From positions 1,055,445 to 1,119,444 of the forward strand of contig JAQFVV010006216.1 in assembly GCA_028023455.1 (NCBI GenBank): a stretch of DNA of 64,000 nt, read 5' to 3'. This DNA is from Epiperipatus broadwayi. Its lineage: Eukaryota > Onychophora > Udeonychophora > Euonychophora > Peripatidae. Positions 10,629 to 23,169 of this stretch are shown in pieces; the first letter of the stretch is position 1, and each line of letters begins with the position of its first letter. The notes beneath the pieces were generated by a model, which saw only the letters and a program-made list of their open reading frames with translations, did no database searches and was not told the origin of the DNA. A program made the translations under genes and the position numbers.

Positions 10629-10760
10629 TTAAAACATCACATGATCACTATTTCTTATGCTTGTACAAGCTATTAAAACAGTAGCAACTCCCTCCATATA
10701 GTAGATTCCGCCAGTGAAGTCATAGTAACCAATGGATGCTAGAAAGTTTTGTGTATGAAG
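10629..10760. repeat. Dispersed repeat family R17, copy 1
   Basis: The words CACATGATCA, TATGCTTGTACAAGCT and TAAAACAG, then CATAGTAACCAATGGATGC and AGAAAGTT, recur in the same order in the repeat at 17953-18215 and partly at 17540-17770. Orientation and family are unknown, and there is no coding match. Confidence 0.65.
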
Positions 10761-13292
10761 AGAGTTACTACTATTTTAAGGCACATACATATGTATGCAC
10801 TGGTATATGTGCTTACTTTGATCATAGTTTTTTATTCTTGCCATGAAAATGGATACCAATAAAATGTCACACTTAATCTTCTGATGGTGTTGATGGAAAG
10901 AAGTCATTTAAATTTATAATAGCTTCTAAATATTACAAACAACATTACCTGCAGTAAATAATTTGAAGTCACTTTTTTCAATAAATATTTTTTTCTTATA
11001 GTCTGAAAGATTTCTGAGAATATAAAGTCATCTTCCAGAATGTCTTTTTGAAATCATATCTTCCATAAAATCTTTAATTTAATTACAGTTTTAACCAAAA
11101 AATTAGTTCATAATGGCATGGATTTATTTTTATTTTTTCATTATTTTGTGACGGACGATTTTTTTTTTTTTTTGCATAAATAGCTAATTTTAGAATACAT
11201 TTTTTAAAAATTAGATTAATAATTTTTATTGTATCACTTAAAAATAAAATTTCTCTAGGCTTCTATGGCCGCTAACTTTATGCTTTAAGGTCATTTAAAC
11301 TGAGATTTAAAAGAGGTGAAAATATATATATAAAAAAGAAAAACTACTGAACACTTTCATTGATTTTTCTTATAATGTAAAAACATTACTGAATAAATGG
11401 CACACGAGAAATAGATAATAGTTGTGATCTTTCTAATTAAAATATGATTTTAATATTTGTGTTTATTATTTGATTTGGACAGCTCTGTAATACTGTGTAC
11501 TGTATTGTGTATTATGAATAAACTCTGTACTGTACAATTTTAGAATGAACGTTTCTATTTAGCATTTGGATAGTGTAGCTTTAATAACTATCCTATTATG
11601 TCATCAATCTTACAAAATGCCACCAAAAAAAATTTGAATTTTTTTAAAAATCATTATAGTGAATAATCGATTGTAAATCATCAAAATAGGGATGACAAAT
11701 TGAAGATAATCACTATTGTGAATCGTCATATAAAGGTCAAATGCTAAGTGATGATGTATAAGCTAAATGATAAATAGATAAAATGCTAATAATTGGTTCT
11801 CAATTTAATTATAAAACTTTTTATTATATGATTCTTTTAAAATGAAAATGCATTTTCTGAAAATATTTCAAAAAGACTCAAAAAATGTTTCAATTAATAT
11901 AAAAAATACTATATAATCAAAAATTGAAATTAAAACATTGAGATTATAAATTACAAAATCCTAATGATTGGTCCCAAATTGTGGGATGAAAAATAGTAAA
12001 TCTTGTATTGGGCTCTGATCAACTTATTAATATAATATTATTTTCTATTAAATCCTGAAATCCCAAGATGGACAATGTAATAATTTTCTCTCGTCTTTTC
12101 TTCTCATTGAACTAACTGGATAAAATTTCATATTATATAAGATCAAGATTCCAAAAATTTTCAAATATGATATTGTTTTTACAATGATTAGGTTTTTGTC
12201 AAATAGTTATATAAAAACATTCAACTATTCATATTTTTTTAGATTAATTCTCTGACTAGGAACTTAGTCACTAGAAAATATATTGTATTTAGACTACTGA
12301 ACTATATATTAATAACTAAAATTTTTATTTTGTCCACTTTTTTTAAGTCATGAATATACCTTTTTATTTTATTTGTTTCTAAAAATATGTCCACAATACT
12401 CATTTCTTGTGTGTAAATAATTTTGTAAAACATCTATTTTGTTTATGATAAAAATAGAATTATCTGATTAGGTGTTCTGTTGGTTCACTTTAAATTCAAT
12501 GTTCTCAGGCATTATTGTTATCTAAATAGAAGAATATTAATTTGTTCAAAAAATCACGTTTTTGCAAACTACTATAATTAGAATGTTGACAGACTGACAA
12601 ATGGATCATACTGTCATAATATTATTGACTTTAACTGAATACATATGGGCTTCACATTTTGTTATTTAAATAACAAGAAAATGGAGATATTATTCTGAAG
12701 TAGCTACATAATTGCATTATCTGAATGTTTAAATTTATTTAGTATTTATCTTAATTCTCTCTTTTCTTTATATAAAGGATTATTTGCGTATTATTTTTTT
12801 GAATAAAGATTATTAAAAAAAATACATAACTTTGTTATCCAACTTTTAATTTCTCTATGCAGTTACTGTTTCCAATTCTAATTTCCTGACTTTAATAGTT
12901 CTACTTTTTTATCCATGAAATGCTTTTTTTGTAGCGTAAAGGGCTAAGAAAATCATGAGCTTAAAATTTTACCAGTTGTATATGTTAATTAAAATACTGC
13001 TTCTCAGAATGCACATTTGTTCTCATCAAAATTATATATAGAAAATAAAAACATTTTTGTGCACATTGCATTGCATATGATTATAAAATGACTAAAATAA
13101 TTAAAAGACTAATTTCCCAATGATATGAGTGTTTACTCTAAACCTTCAGAGCTTTTACTAAAGCATTTATTTATAATGTATCCTAAATCTTCTAGGATAT
13201 ATATTAGTACATGTTCTACTTCTTCTAAAATATAACATAATTTTTCTATTGTTTCATATTTTCCTAGTTCCTCTGATCATTACATAGTTCTC
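10761..13292. other. AT-rich sequence, no gene recognised
   Basis: About 2.5 kb of AT-rich DNA with a T15 run near 11160. No open frame, RNA gene or transposon fragment that I could support. Confidence 0.4.
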
Positions 13293-14886
13293 TGATGTAC
13301 ATACATTATAATATTGAATTTCAAAAATCTTACATGCTTTCACTTTTCAACAAAAAAAACTTTTATTATTGATTATAGTTTCAACTGTACCATACACATA
13401 AAAATACAACCATTAAAATACATTATTTTATATAAAATTATTAAATTCCTATCAAACTTTTAAATTTTTTTAAAAATATTTTCTAACTTTTTCAATTCAT
13501 ATAATATCTTTAATAGTTTTAACAAGGCTGTAAACCTTAGCAATGAGCGTCTGAAAAAATCGTCACTAGGGACCTCTGTAGGTCTTTAAAACACATGCTT
13601 ATTCTTCATAGCATAAGCATGTGTTTTAAAGACCTACAGAGGTCCCTAGTGACGTTTTTTTTTTTCAGACGCTCATTGCTAAGGTTTACAGCCTTGTTAA
13701 AACTATTACTGAAATAATAGTGAGCGTTTAATAAAATTTATAATTATAATATCTTTAACATATTTACCATCCTATTTTATATTCTTTTAAAATCTATTCT
13801 ATCCTCTTTCTCTATAACATATAACTATGCAGATAACTTTAATAAATATAACATTTACATTATAACGTAATTTTAATTACACTATTCAAAAAAATTAATC
13901 ACTTTCAATATAATCTTTCTTTCTCTTTTATTCTAAGTAAATACTTATTTCCATTCATATTATCTTCTTAATTATTCCATATAAAATGTTCTTACCTTAT
14001 TTTATTCTTTCAACTTTCTCTATCCTCCATCTTACTGTAGTAATTGAACTTCTTTTCTAACCACTCTTTCATAATCTATCCTACATCTCCCTCTATTAAC
14101 TATTTTTATAACTATTAAAATTTCTTACTATTTCTATCACATACACACAAAAAAACTTCCTTTTCTCTTATACTATTATTTCCTTTTATGCTATTATTGT
14201 TTTAACCTCTCCCCCATAGCATAAAAGGAAATAATAGTATAAGAGAAAAGAAAGTTTTTTGGGTGTGTGATAGAAATAGTAAGAAATTTTAATAAAAATA
14301 GTTAATAGAGGGAGCTGTAGGATAGAATATGAAAGAGAGGTTAGAAAAGAAGTTGAATTACTAGAGTAAGATGAAGGATAGAGAAAGTTGAAAGAATAGA
14401 ATATGGTAAGAAGATTTTATATGGAATAATTAAGACGGTAATATGAATGGAAATAAGTATTTAGTTAGAATAAAAGAGAAAGAAAGATTATATTGATAGT
14501 GATTAATTTTTTTGAGTAGTGTAATTAAAATTACTTTATAATGTAAATGTTATATGTATTAAAGTTATATGCATAGTTATATGTTATAGAGAAAGAGGAT
14601 AGAAAAGATTTTAAAAGAATACAAAATAGGATGGTAAATATGTTAAAGATATTATATGAATTGAAAAGGTTAGGAAATATTTTTAAAAAAATTAAAAGTT
14701 TGATAGGAATTTAATAATTTTATATAAAATAATGTATTTTAATGATTGTATTTTTATGTGTGTTCAAATTTTTTAGATCTGATGGAGACTGCATGGTACA
14801 ATCGAAACTGTAATCAGTAATAAAAGTTTTTTTGCTGAAAAGTGAAAGTGTGTAAGATTTTTGAAATTCAATATTATACATGAAGA
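13293..14886. repeat. Very large inverted repeat (arms about 0.67 kb, 23-nt spacer)
   Basis: The left arm (about 13293-14193) and the right arm (14217-14886) are reverse complements, with scattered substitutions and small indels. Matching words run the whole length. At the centre, CCTTTTATGCTA pairs with TAGCATAAAAGG. At the outer ends, TAATATTGAATTTC pairs with GAAATTCAATATTA. The left arm is longer only because it carries a 231-bp insertion (13514-13744). The right arm has a private ~28-bp block near 14765-14793. Single-stranded RNA or DNA from this region would fold into a hairpin of more than 600 bp. The left arm is pyrimidine-rich and the right arm purine-rich. No coding frame is conserved. 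Its divergence shows it is not recent. Confidence 0.9.
13514..13744. mobile_element. Hairpin element inserted in the left arm of the large inverted repeat
   Basis: The insertion is flanked by the 14-bp direct repeat TATAATATCTTTAA (13500-13513 and 13745-13758). The corresponding place in the right arm of the large inverted repeat has only one copy of this word, giving an empty site within the window. Most of the insert is a near-perfect hairpin: arms about 13514-13602 and 13613-13705, a 10-nt loop at 13603-13612, and a length difference in an A/T run as the main mismatch. A 3' tail of about 36 bases containing GTGAGCGTTTAATAAA follows. No coding capacity. The structure fits a MITE or a self-complementary retroposed RNA; the long target duplication favours the latter only weakly. 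Confidence 0.85.
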
Positions 14887-16802
14887 CAGCAAAAACAGAG
14901 GAGAAAGAAAAGTATATATGTTATACTATTTTTATTTTTTCTTTATCAGTTATTGTTTTCTTAACTTTATTTTTAATACATTCAACTTAACTAATTTCAT
15001 TAATTCTTTGTTTGATATTTATTAATTTCATTAATTCTTTTAGATATTTTCTTTCTTAATTGTAGCATTTTCTAATTGTTTAATTTCTTCACATTACAAT
15101 TAAATTATTTGTCTAATGTTTTTATTATTTTTTTTATATTGGATTATCTCTGATTCTATATTTTTCAAATCACTATGCATTAATGACAATATGTAAAGGC
15201 AAATCCAATGCTCCTCATTAAAGAAGTTCAATAATTAGGACAAGTTTAAAAATTTGGGTATAGTTCTAATACCCAAGTCCACTGACATTTCAGAAGTATA
15301 ACACAATGACTCTTGAGCAGTGTAAAAAATGAATCACTGTTTTTTAATGCAGACTTTATTTTTCTTTTATTCATATCAATTACATTTTAAGTTTGCCTGA
15401 CTGGAAATCTAGATTACTGAATTTAAATTTATTAACAATTTTCTAATATTTATCTTACTTTGGAAGTGAATTCTTTGGCCACAATACATCTTTTTTTTTA
15501 AAATTTATTAAATTTATTGATGTATTCTCATCTCAATTATTTTCAGTTCTATGTTAAGAGTGGAATTATATTTTATGTTGGCACTTTTAATCATGTTTGT
15601 AAATCTATTCTTTTCAGAAATTCTTTTGAGTTGTATCTATTTCTTATTATTTCATTTCTTTGCACTTATTACCAAACTAATTTTTTAATGTTTTTGGATT
15701 TTGTAATACGATTTTATATTTTTATAAATCAATTAATTTCTTATTTTTCATTATTCTCATTTTCTAATGCTTTTCAAAAATAAAGACATTTTGATTCTAA
15801 ATCAAACAAAGATTATAATATAATCATTATGCTGTAGATTTACTACCAGTATTCTTTTAGTATTTCTCTAATTTTATTTTTTTGAATTTAGGCTAAAGTA
15901 ATCCATTTTATTTTCTATTTCTTCCAACCTTATTTAAGTTGATTTTAAAAAAATTTAATTTCTAGATAAAATTATTCTAATGTTTAGTCTTCTATTTATA
16001 ATTGGTGCAAAGATTTGCCTAATATTTCCCATTTTTCTGTGTAATGTGATATTTTCCTTGTTTATGTTTTTAGTTATATTATATATAATTAGTTATTCAA
16101 GTTTATTTTAGCAGAATTTATTCATTTTACTTCAGTTATTCCAAAAATGTCTCTTTTCATTTTTCTTATTACAAGTTTTATTTTCTTAACAAGTACTAAT
16201 TTTTATTTTTTTATACATTCTTAAAAAATCTTCAGAAACAAAAGAAATTACTAATTTCCATATTTTTTGTCATATTACTTTAAATGAAATCTAAAAACAA
16301 ACAAACAATGCTATAATTTCCCATTGTTTTCTCTGTTAAATTTTACTTTTACAATATTTAGTTCTTCCATTGTCAGTTGATTTTAGTCTCTTCTTTCAGT
16401 TTCAGAGGGTATATGGAATGCTATGACATACTGTCATCTTAAATCTTGTAAGGTTTTAATTAAAACTATTATGAATTCATTTATAAAAACTACACAATTA
16501 TATATGCTTTTGCTATGAGACTATTTATTGAGTTTTTTCTTATTAGTAAATATTTTCACATTTAAAAATAAAAGCATTCATTATTTTTTACCTATAATTC
16601 AATCAATAGCATATATAAAAAAAATAATTTCAATAATTAGGATCATGTGTGAACAATTTTATATTATTTTTTTTTTGTAAAAAATTACATTGGAATATTT
16701 TTTTAATAAATGCATATAATTCTATATATAAAATAATACTTTTATTAAAGCAAAGATTTTTATGAATAAAAAGATATGAATATATTGTGAATTTTCTATG
16801 TA
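14887..16802. other. AT-rich sequence, no gene recognised
   Basis: T-rich sequence. An 88-codon phenylalanine-rich open frame at 15517-15783 reflects T-richness and has no recognisable domain. A small hairpin with GGGTAT/ATACCC arms lies near 15257-15274. Confidence 0.4.
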
Positions 16803-16925
16803 TACCAAAGCCTAGAAAAAGATTACTGTGAGATGGATTGATGAAATAAGGAAGTTTGCTAGATATTAGAGAAAATCGATTAAACTTGGAGACATCTTCA
16901 TCCTGCAGTGGATCAATAATGGTTG
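16803..16925 (+). pseudogene. RTE-type LINE, extreme 3' coding fragment
   Basis: The translation contains VRWIDEIRKFAR and then IKLGDIFILQWINNG followed by TGA. This matches, residue for residue in most places, the C-terminal end of the RTE-type open frame at 20180-20314 in this window, with an internal deletion between the two words. Only the last 40 or so codons remain, as expected of a heavily 5'-truncated LINE copy. Confidence 0.75.
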
Positions 16926-17539
16926 AAAATGATAATGGCTTTTATTAATACTAGTATTATAGTAATATTTCAACTTGATCCAACAAATTATTATTCAGAT
17001 ATCTAAATATGTCTACAAGGCAAAAAGATGGATCCTCTAAAAAAAAGATATTGTTAAATGTAATATTTTTCACATTTTACATTTCACTATTATGATAAGG
17101 TGCTTTGTTCAGATGTCAGTGAATGAATTGGATCAATTTAAAACTAGGAATTTTGAGATTTTAATTAGCACTTTATTAATTTAGTCATTGTGTCTTTCGG
17201 TACCTAAATAGATTCTACTCATTAACAAATGAATAAGTAAATTTCAGGACTGATTGATATATATGACTAGAGTTAATATTTATGTCATAGTTTATATCAT
17301 CTTTTATACAATAACAACAGTTGGAAATATTATTAGTACTGTTTGCTACCTAACCTAACTTCATCTTATAGATTCAATAATAAATTATTTTGTTATCATG
17401 TTTATGCATGATTGTAATAGATGTGAACATTATTAAATAATAAAAATTTCAAAAATATATTAGTATATTGTAAGATTAAAATAACAATCATCCACTTAAA
17501 TGTAGCATAGTTTGGAGGGGGGGTCAATAGTAGTTATTA
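16926..17539. other. AT-rich sequence, no gene recognised
   Basis: Nothing supported here. A short G-run (eight or more G in AGGGGGGGT) lies near 17515-17523. Confidence 0.4.
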
Positions 17540-17770
17540 GTAAACAATAGAGGTAAAATCCTCCATGCAGTAGTACTACCCAGTGCAAACCAAAGTAATC
17601 AATGGTTGCATGAAGGTTTGTACATAAAATTCCTATCTATTGCCTACTTATCCAATATCTTCAGGCTAATTTCTAGCTTATGATTTTCATCTGTGAGGAT
17701 CCTAGGATTTGAGAGCACTGCACTTACATTTTAGAATTCAATGCAACCATCTAGCAGTCGCCTTTTACCT
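17540..17770. repeat. Dispersed repeat family R17, copy 2
   Basis: Direct repeat of 17990-18215. Shared words in order include CAGTAGTA, CAGTGCAA, AGTAATCAATGG, CCTATCTA, TTTCTAGCT, GTGAGGA, GCACTGCACTTA/CC and CTAGCAG. It is diverged by perhaps a fifth of positions. No coding match was recognised on either strand. Confidence 0.8.
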
Positions 17771-17952
17771 TTTTAATTAATTATAAAGTTATAAGTCAGT
17801 TACAAAATAAAAACATGATGTTTTCAATCCAAGTTTGTATAATCATATAATTCTGAACCCAGATCAGTATCTATATACTTTTTGGTGTCTATGGTTTTTA
17901 AATAACCATAATCACCATAATCCAGTGGGCAGGATTGGTATTAAACCACTAA

Positions 17953-18215
17953 AAATCACATGATCATCATTTCCTATGCTTATACAAGCTGTTAAAACAG
18001 AGGAAAAATTCTCAATACAGTAGTAGTTCACTCAGTGCAAGCCATAGTAATCAATGGATACAAGAAAGTTATGCAGAAAATCCCTATCTAGTGTCTACTC
18101 ATCCGATATCCCCATACTAGTTTCTAGCTCATGGCATTCATCAGTGAGGAGCCTTGGATATGACAGCACTGCACCTAGAATCTAATGCAACCCTCTAGCA
18201 GCTTCTAGCACCAAA
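17953..18215. repeat. Dispersed repeat family R17, copy 3
   Basis: Matches copy 2 through its 3' two thirds and copy 1 (10629-10760) through its 5' third, so it is the longest version of the family here. Copies 2 and 3 lie head to tail about 180 bp apart and copy 1 lies about 7 kb away, so the family is both tandem and dispersed. Confidence 0.8.
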
Positions 18216-18699
18216 TAGTAGTTTGAAGATACATTAAATTTAAATATGATATTGTATAATTTAATTCTTTAATTTTTGATCCTTGATAAAATTGAGTAAA
18301 TGCCAGAATGAAAATTAAATCATAAGTTAAACTTTCAAAATTAACAATGCTCCATTTCAAGCAGTATAAACAAATAAAGGTATCAACATTCTTGTTATCA
18401 CACAATAGACTCTATCAAAATGTCTAGATATAACTAAAAAAAGTATCATTAAGACATTTCACATAATGGTTTTAATCATTTTCATTATATTCTTTTTTTT
18501 TAATACATTAACTTAAAAATACCCCTCCCCATTTCTGATCAATGTTTTAAATACAAGCATAAAAATAATAACTAAATATATTATAAAAATGATAAAAAAT
18601 ATATACATGATAATACTTAAATCAATATAATTATCTAAACAAATATGTAATTCACTTTAAAATAAAATAAATAAAATTAAAATATAATGGTTAAAATAG
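18216..18699. other. AT-rich sequence, no gene recognised
   Basis: Nothing supported before the RTE reverse-transcriptase remnant. Confidence 0.4.
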
Positions 18700-20314
18700 A
18701 TGGAATTATTACTAAAAAAAAGATATGATATCATCAAATGGGTAGAAGACTTTTATCAAGAATTATATAGTAATAAAAAACAGGTACCTCCTATATCTAT
18801 TACATCTTCAGAATTGCCCAGAATTTTAAATGAAGAAGTGAGACATGTAATTAAATGTATGAAGAAAGGAAAAGCTCCAGATAATGATGGAATTATAATT
18901 GATATATTAAAAGAAGCAGGGGAAGAAATAGAAATTTTTTTAGCAAAATTATATACCAAATATCTAAATTATAAAGATGTACTAGATGATTGGAAATATG
19001 CAGTATTAATATTAATATTTTAAAAAGGTGTTAAAGAAGATATTAGAAATTATAGACCTATCAGCGTTTTATCAGTTTTATACAAAAATTTTACCAAGAT
19101 AATTACAACTCATTTCCAGAGAACATTAGATTTCCACAAACCAAGAGAACAAGCTGGATATAAAAATTGTTTTAGTACAGTAGATCATATCCAGGTGTTG
19201 AGAGAAGTTATAGAAATTATAGAAAGGACAAATGAATATGAGTTGCCATTATGCTTTGGATTTGTAGATTATGAAAAAGCATTTGATTCTATAAACATTT
19301 CTTCAGTGATTAAAGCATTGGATCATCAAGTTATAGATACAGGATATTGTCATATTTTACAGAATATTTATAAAAATGCAACAGCAACAATTAGATTACA
19401 TAATGATACTGGGAAAATCAACATTGAGAAGTGTGTAAAACAGAGTGACTCCATATCTCCAAAACCTTTTACAGCAGTGCTGCAAAAAGTATTTTGTGGA
19501 TTAGAAAGGAAAGCTAAAGTAGTGAAAGTAAATGAAGATTATTTAAGCCATTTAGATTTTGCAGATGATGTAGTTGTTTTTGCAAATAAAGCTTTAGAGC
19601 TGCAGGAAATGTTGCCGGAGTTACCAGATGAAAATAGGAAAGTAGGCCTAAAGATAAATGTTAAAAAGTCTAAGGTAATGTCTAATGAATTTTTTTTCAA
19701 AATATGAAACTTAAGATTGATTATGATGAGTTAGAAGAAGTTAACAGTTATAAATACCTTGGTCAGATTATTAATACAGATAGAAACATAATGGATGAAA
19801 TTAATCGTAGAATTAAACTTGGTTGGAGTGCTTTTGATAGAAATAACTTTAAACTAAAAGAAAATATGCCTATATGTTTGAAAATGAAGGTTTTTAATAA
19901 ATGTATTTTACTAGTTTTTATTTATGGATCTGAGACTTGGACACTTAATAGAAGAGCAATACAGAGACTTCAGACTAATTAAAGAAGTATGGAGAGATGC
20001 ATGTTGGGACTAACAAGAAGAGATCAAAAACACAATATATGGGTAAGAGAACAAACAGGTGTTACTGAACTCTTGAAAAAATTGAAAGACGTTGAGCTGG
20101 ACATATTGCTAGAAGAGATGAAAATAGATCGTCAATTGAAATCTTAAACTGGATTCCAAGAGATTATAAAAGATCCAGAAAGATACCACATGTGAGATGG
20201 ATGGATGAAATAAGAAAGTGTGCATGGGTGATTAGGAGAAGAGAAGCCAAAGATCAAAGAAGATGGATTGAACTTGGAGAGACTTTGATCCTGCAGTGGA
20301 TTGATAATGGTTGA
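18700..20314 (+). pseudogene. RTE-type LINE reverse transcriptase, 5'-truncated and broken
   Basis: Non-LTR retrotransposon polymerase that copies element RNA at a nicked target. The endonuclease is missing, and the copy opens with the region before the RT fingers. Motifs in order: KGKAPDNDGI (about residue 56), NYRPISVLSVLYK (19050 onward), palm motif A FGFVDYEKAFDSI (19256-19294) with its Asp, a degraded QSDSISPKPFTAVLQ, palm motif C LDFADDVVVF (19555-19584) with both Asp, then GLKINVKKSKVM. The C-terminal region has YKYLGQII, GSETWTLNRR and WIPRDYKR, ending LQWIDNG-TGA. Damage: an in-frame TAA at 19021, a frameshift in the T-run near 19690-19700, a stop at 19981 and later frame changes. 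The motif style resembles the RTE/BovB group. The catalytic core itself is still readable. Confidence 0.85.
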
Positions 20315-21410
20315 TGAAGATGAGTAGTAGTAACTAAATATTAATTCATCTTTTTCTACATCAATATTGTAGCACATGTGATATGTATATCAAAATACTC
20401 TTATCGAATTTCTTTGTTAATAAGTGCATATATCTGTTTTCATTTATAAATTTCCGATTTTCATGTTTTTTTTGCAATTATAAAAAAATATTCTATTGAT
20501 TGATTCACGTTAAGCCACAGGTTAATTATTAAAAATACATTTCTTTCTATGTATGAGCATCATTTATTTTTCTTCTTTTTTTAGGTTTGGTCACAAATAA
20601 TATGTCACTTTATTTTATCTATAAGCTGGTAAATTTCTATTATTTCTTTGATCTCTAAATTATGATGGTTAACGGTGATTTTCTGTTTTATTTATATATA
20701 AGATATCTCCAATTACTAGAATTTTGAAGGGAGTCAGCAACTGTCATTCTAATCTGTAAGCAAGAAAAACACATTTTTAAATGACAATAAGCATCACTTC
20801 TGTTTTCACACTAGCGTGGAATTTATACTTTTTTTTTCTTTTCTGCGACTATACATCATAAAACAACTAGCAGTTTATATTAAAGTAACACAAATACTCA
20901 ATTTGTTTGATCATTTCATAATTATTTTGTTATGATATTGAGAGTCTCTTCTGCTGGCAAATACATAGTTTGCTATATTTAACTTTATTGCAGTAAAATA
21001 ATAAGCTGCTGCAATAAAATCCTGGTTTATTTTGATAAATAGATATATTCTCATTTCAATCACTATATCACCCAATTTATAACTAATTGTTATCACATTA
21101 TAAATCATAATTTTTAAAAAATAACCCTTCCAACATTTCAAACTGTCTACCTCCAAAATTACCTTATCTTAATCAATCTTTAATTACATTTTCCTTTTTT
21201 AAAAAAATTGAAAATAAAAAAAAACAAAGAAATATATTGCTTCTATAAATTTGACTTCATTTTGAAAACAAATTGAATTTAATTTAATAACTGGATAACT
21301 TTTTACTTAATATTTAATTTTAGAAAACCTGATTTTTCTTTTAGAATTAAGCAAATTTTACTCTGTTTTATTTTCTCTTTACCACAACTATATAATATAT
21401 TATTTACTTT
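20315..21410. other. AT-rich sequence, no gene recognised
   Basis: Begins with the short GATGA-containing tail usual at RTE 3' ends, then AT-rich DNA without a supported feature. Confidence 0.4.
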
Positions 21411-21424
21411 TATTTTCTTATTTT

Positions 21425-21525
21425 CTCCATATGTCAAAGCATCTGCCGGGAAGCGAACCACAACAACTGTCTGCTAGCAACTGCTTGCATGCAAGGCCGC
21501 TGACCTCTCGGCTACCAACACTTGA
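21425..21525 (-). mobile_element. tRNA-derived SINE, copy 3, with perfect 14-bp target duplication
   Basis: On the minus strand this reads AGTGTTGGTAGCCGAGAGGT (A box), a D arm closed by GCC/GGC, an anticodon-arm region with TTGCATGCAAGCAG, an extra arm of about 16 bases, then a B box TGGTTCGCTTCCCGG, ending GATGCTTTGACATATGG and an A-rich tail. It matches the SINEs at 10.2-10.4 kb, especially the tail word GATGCT.TGACA.ATG. The 14-bp word TATTTTCTTATTTT lies on both sides (21411-21424 and 21526-21539), identical in both copies, so this is the best preserved insertion. The long variable arm suggests a class II (Ser/Leu-type) tRNA ancestor. Confidence 0.88.
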
Positions 21526-21539
21526 TATTTTCTTATTTT

Positions 21540-23169
21540 ATTTACACAAGGAAATAAAATATATAATGAAAAGCGTATTGACACATCCATTATTATGAAA
21601 ATTTAATTTATTCCCTCTCTATCCTAGTCTTCTATTATAATGTCTTTTTTTTTTTTTTTTGGTAGCTAGATACAATAAGCTACAATCTATAACTGATTTT
21701 TACATTGTATTTGTTTTATTATTATTATTCCCAAAATAAAAATAAAGGCTCAAAAATAAATCTTGCACCAAACACACAAAACACTGTAATGTCATTGTTT
21801 CAGAAAATAAAGTTTTTGATTTTTAAATATTTCTGTAATATCTCTGAATAACCTCTACTAAAAGATAGTTGATGGGATCAAGTCAAATTGGCAGTACAAA
21901 GTTAATATTAGCTTACAAACTCTGATCTTTGTTGAAAATCATTTAAAGTTTTTTCAGAAAAAATGCTGTTGTTCTGTAACTTTAGATTATAATATCAACA
22001 TTATCCTACATGATAATGACCAGTACTTTTTTTAAAAAAAGTAAATTATAATGTAATATTTTTTTTGATATTAAAGTTGACAAAAAATCTGAAGGAGTGA
22101 GCATCTTATGGATATGACTAAAAGCTTAGACCAAAAGACTTCTCCTTAGTTCTTTTGATAAGAAAACACCCAGAGGGCATTCACATCTTTCTGCCCAATT
22201 TTGACATTAATATTTTGAAATATAATTTAAAATGGTTGTTTACTTTTTTAATAAAATATTTTTGCTTATTTTTATTTTTATTTTTTTATTTTTTTTGATT
22301 ATTATCATTAATGGATTGATTATTTGCACAAGTAAACTTTCAATTTATTTATATTTTATTTTTAGAAATTAATAAACTTGATTTTAATATAAAGAAGAAA
22401 AATGACAGTATCTATTACATCATTATCAGTCAAAACTGACTTCATTTTAAAATGTTTTAAAATGTTGTAATTATCATAAACCTACCTTATTAAAAATAAA
22501 CATAAATAGTACAAAGGTTTACATAAATATCTGTGATACTGTTTATGATATTATTTACAGGTTAGTTTTTAAATATTAAAAATGGACAAGTGTGATTTTT
22601 TTAAATATTATTCATTTATAAATTAAATTAAAAGCAATCCAAACCCAATTTTTTGGATTTTAATATAAAATAAAGATTTTATAAAAATAGAAAAGTTGAG
22701 CATTTCCAAAAACTATCCTCAGATTGAACCATAGAATGTGTCAGAGATGTAGCTGATTTGTTTCACAAGATAAATTAGAGTTTTATATATTTTTAATATC
22801 ATCTGGAAAAATTTATGTGGCTGAGAATATTTTCTTAATGGATAAATTAGAGAAGTACATTGGAGGACAGAGAGATAAATTTAATCTTTAAATGAGATAA
22901 ATTTAACTGGATTTGGTAAAATTGAGAAAAACACTGCTACTTTTAATATTTGTATTTACTACAAGAGGTTTTAAAACTGAGTCATACATCAAATTACTTG
23001 GATTTAAAGAGGTTTGCTATTAAAATAATTTTCACTTTAAGTAAGAAAGTGATTTATTTGAGAAAGATGTTAACTTGCAAGGTTAGAGATGTATGTGTTT
23101 ATCAATCACTTTTTTAAAAAAAAAGTTTTTTTTCTTTAGTATAAAATGGTTTAAAAAATATAAAAATCA
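21540..23169. other. AT-rich sequence, no gene recognised
   Basis: A T-run of about 16-20 bases lies near 21644-21661. Otherwise no supported feature. Confidence 0.4.
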
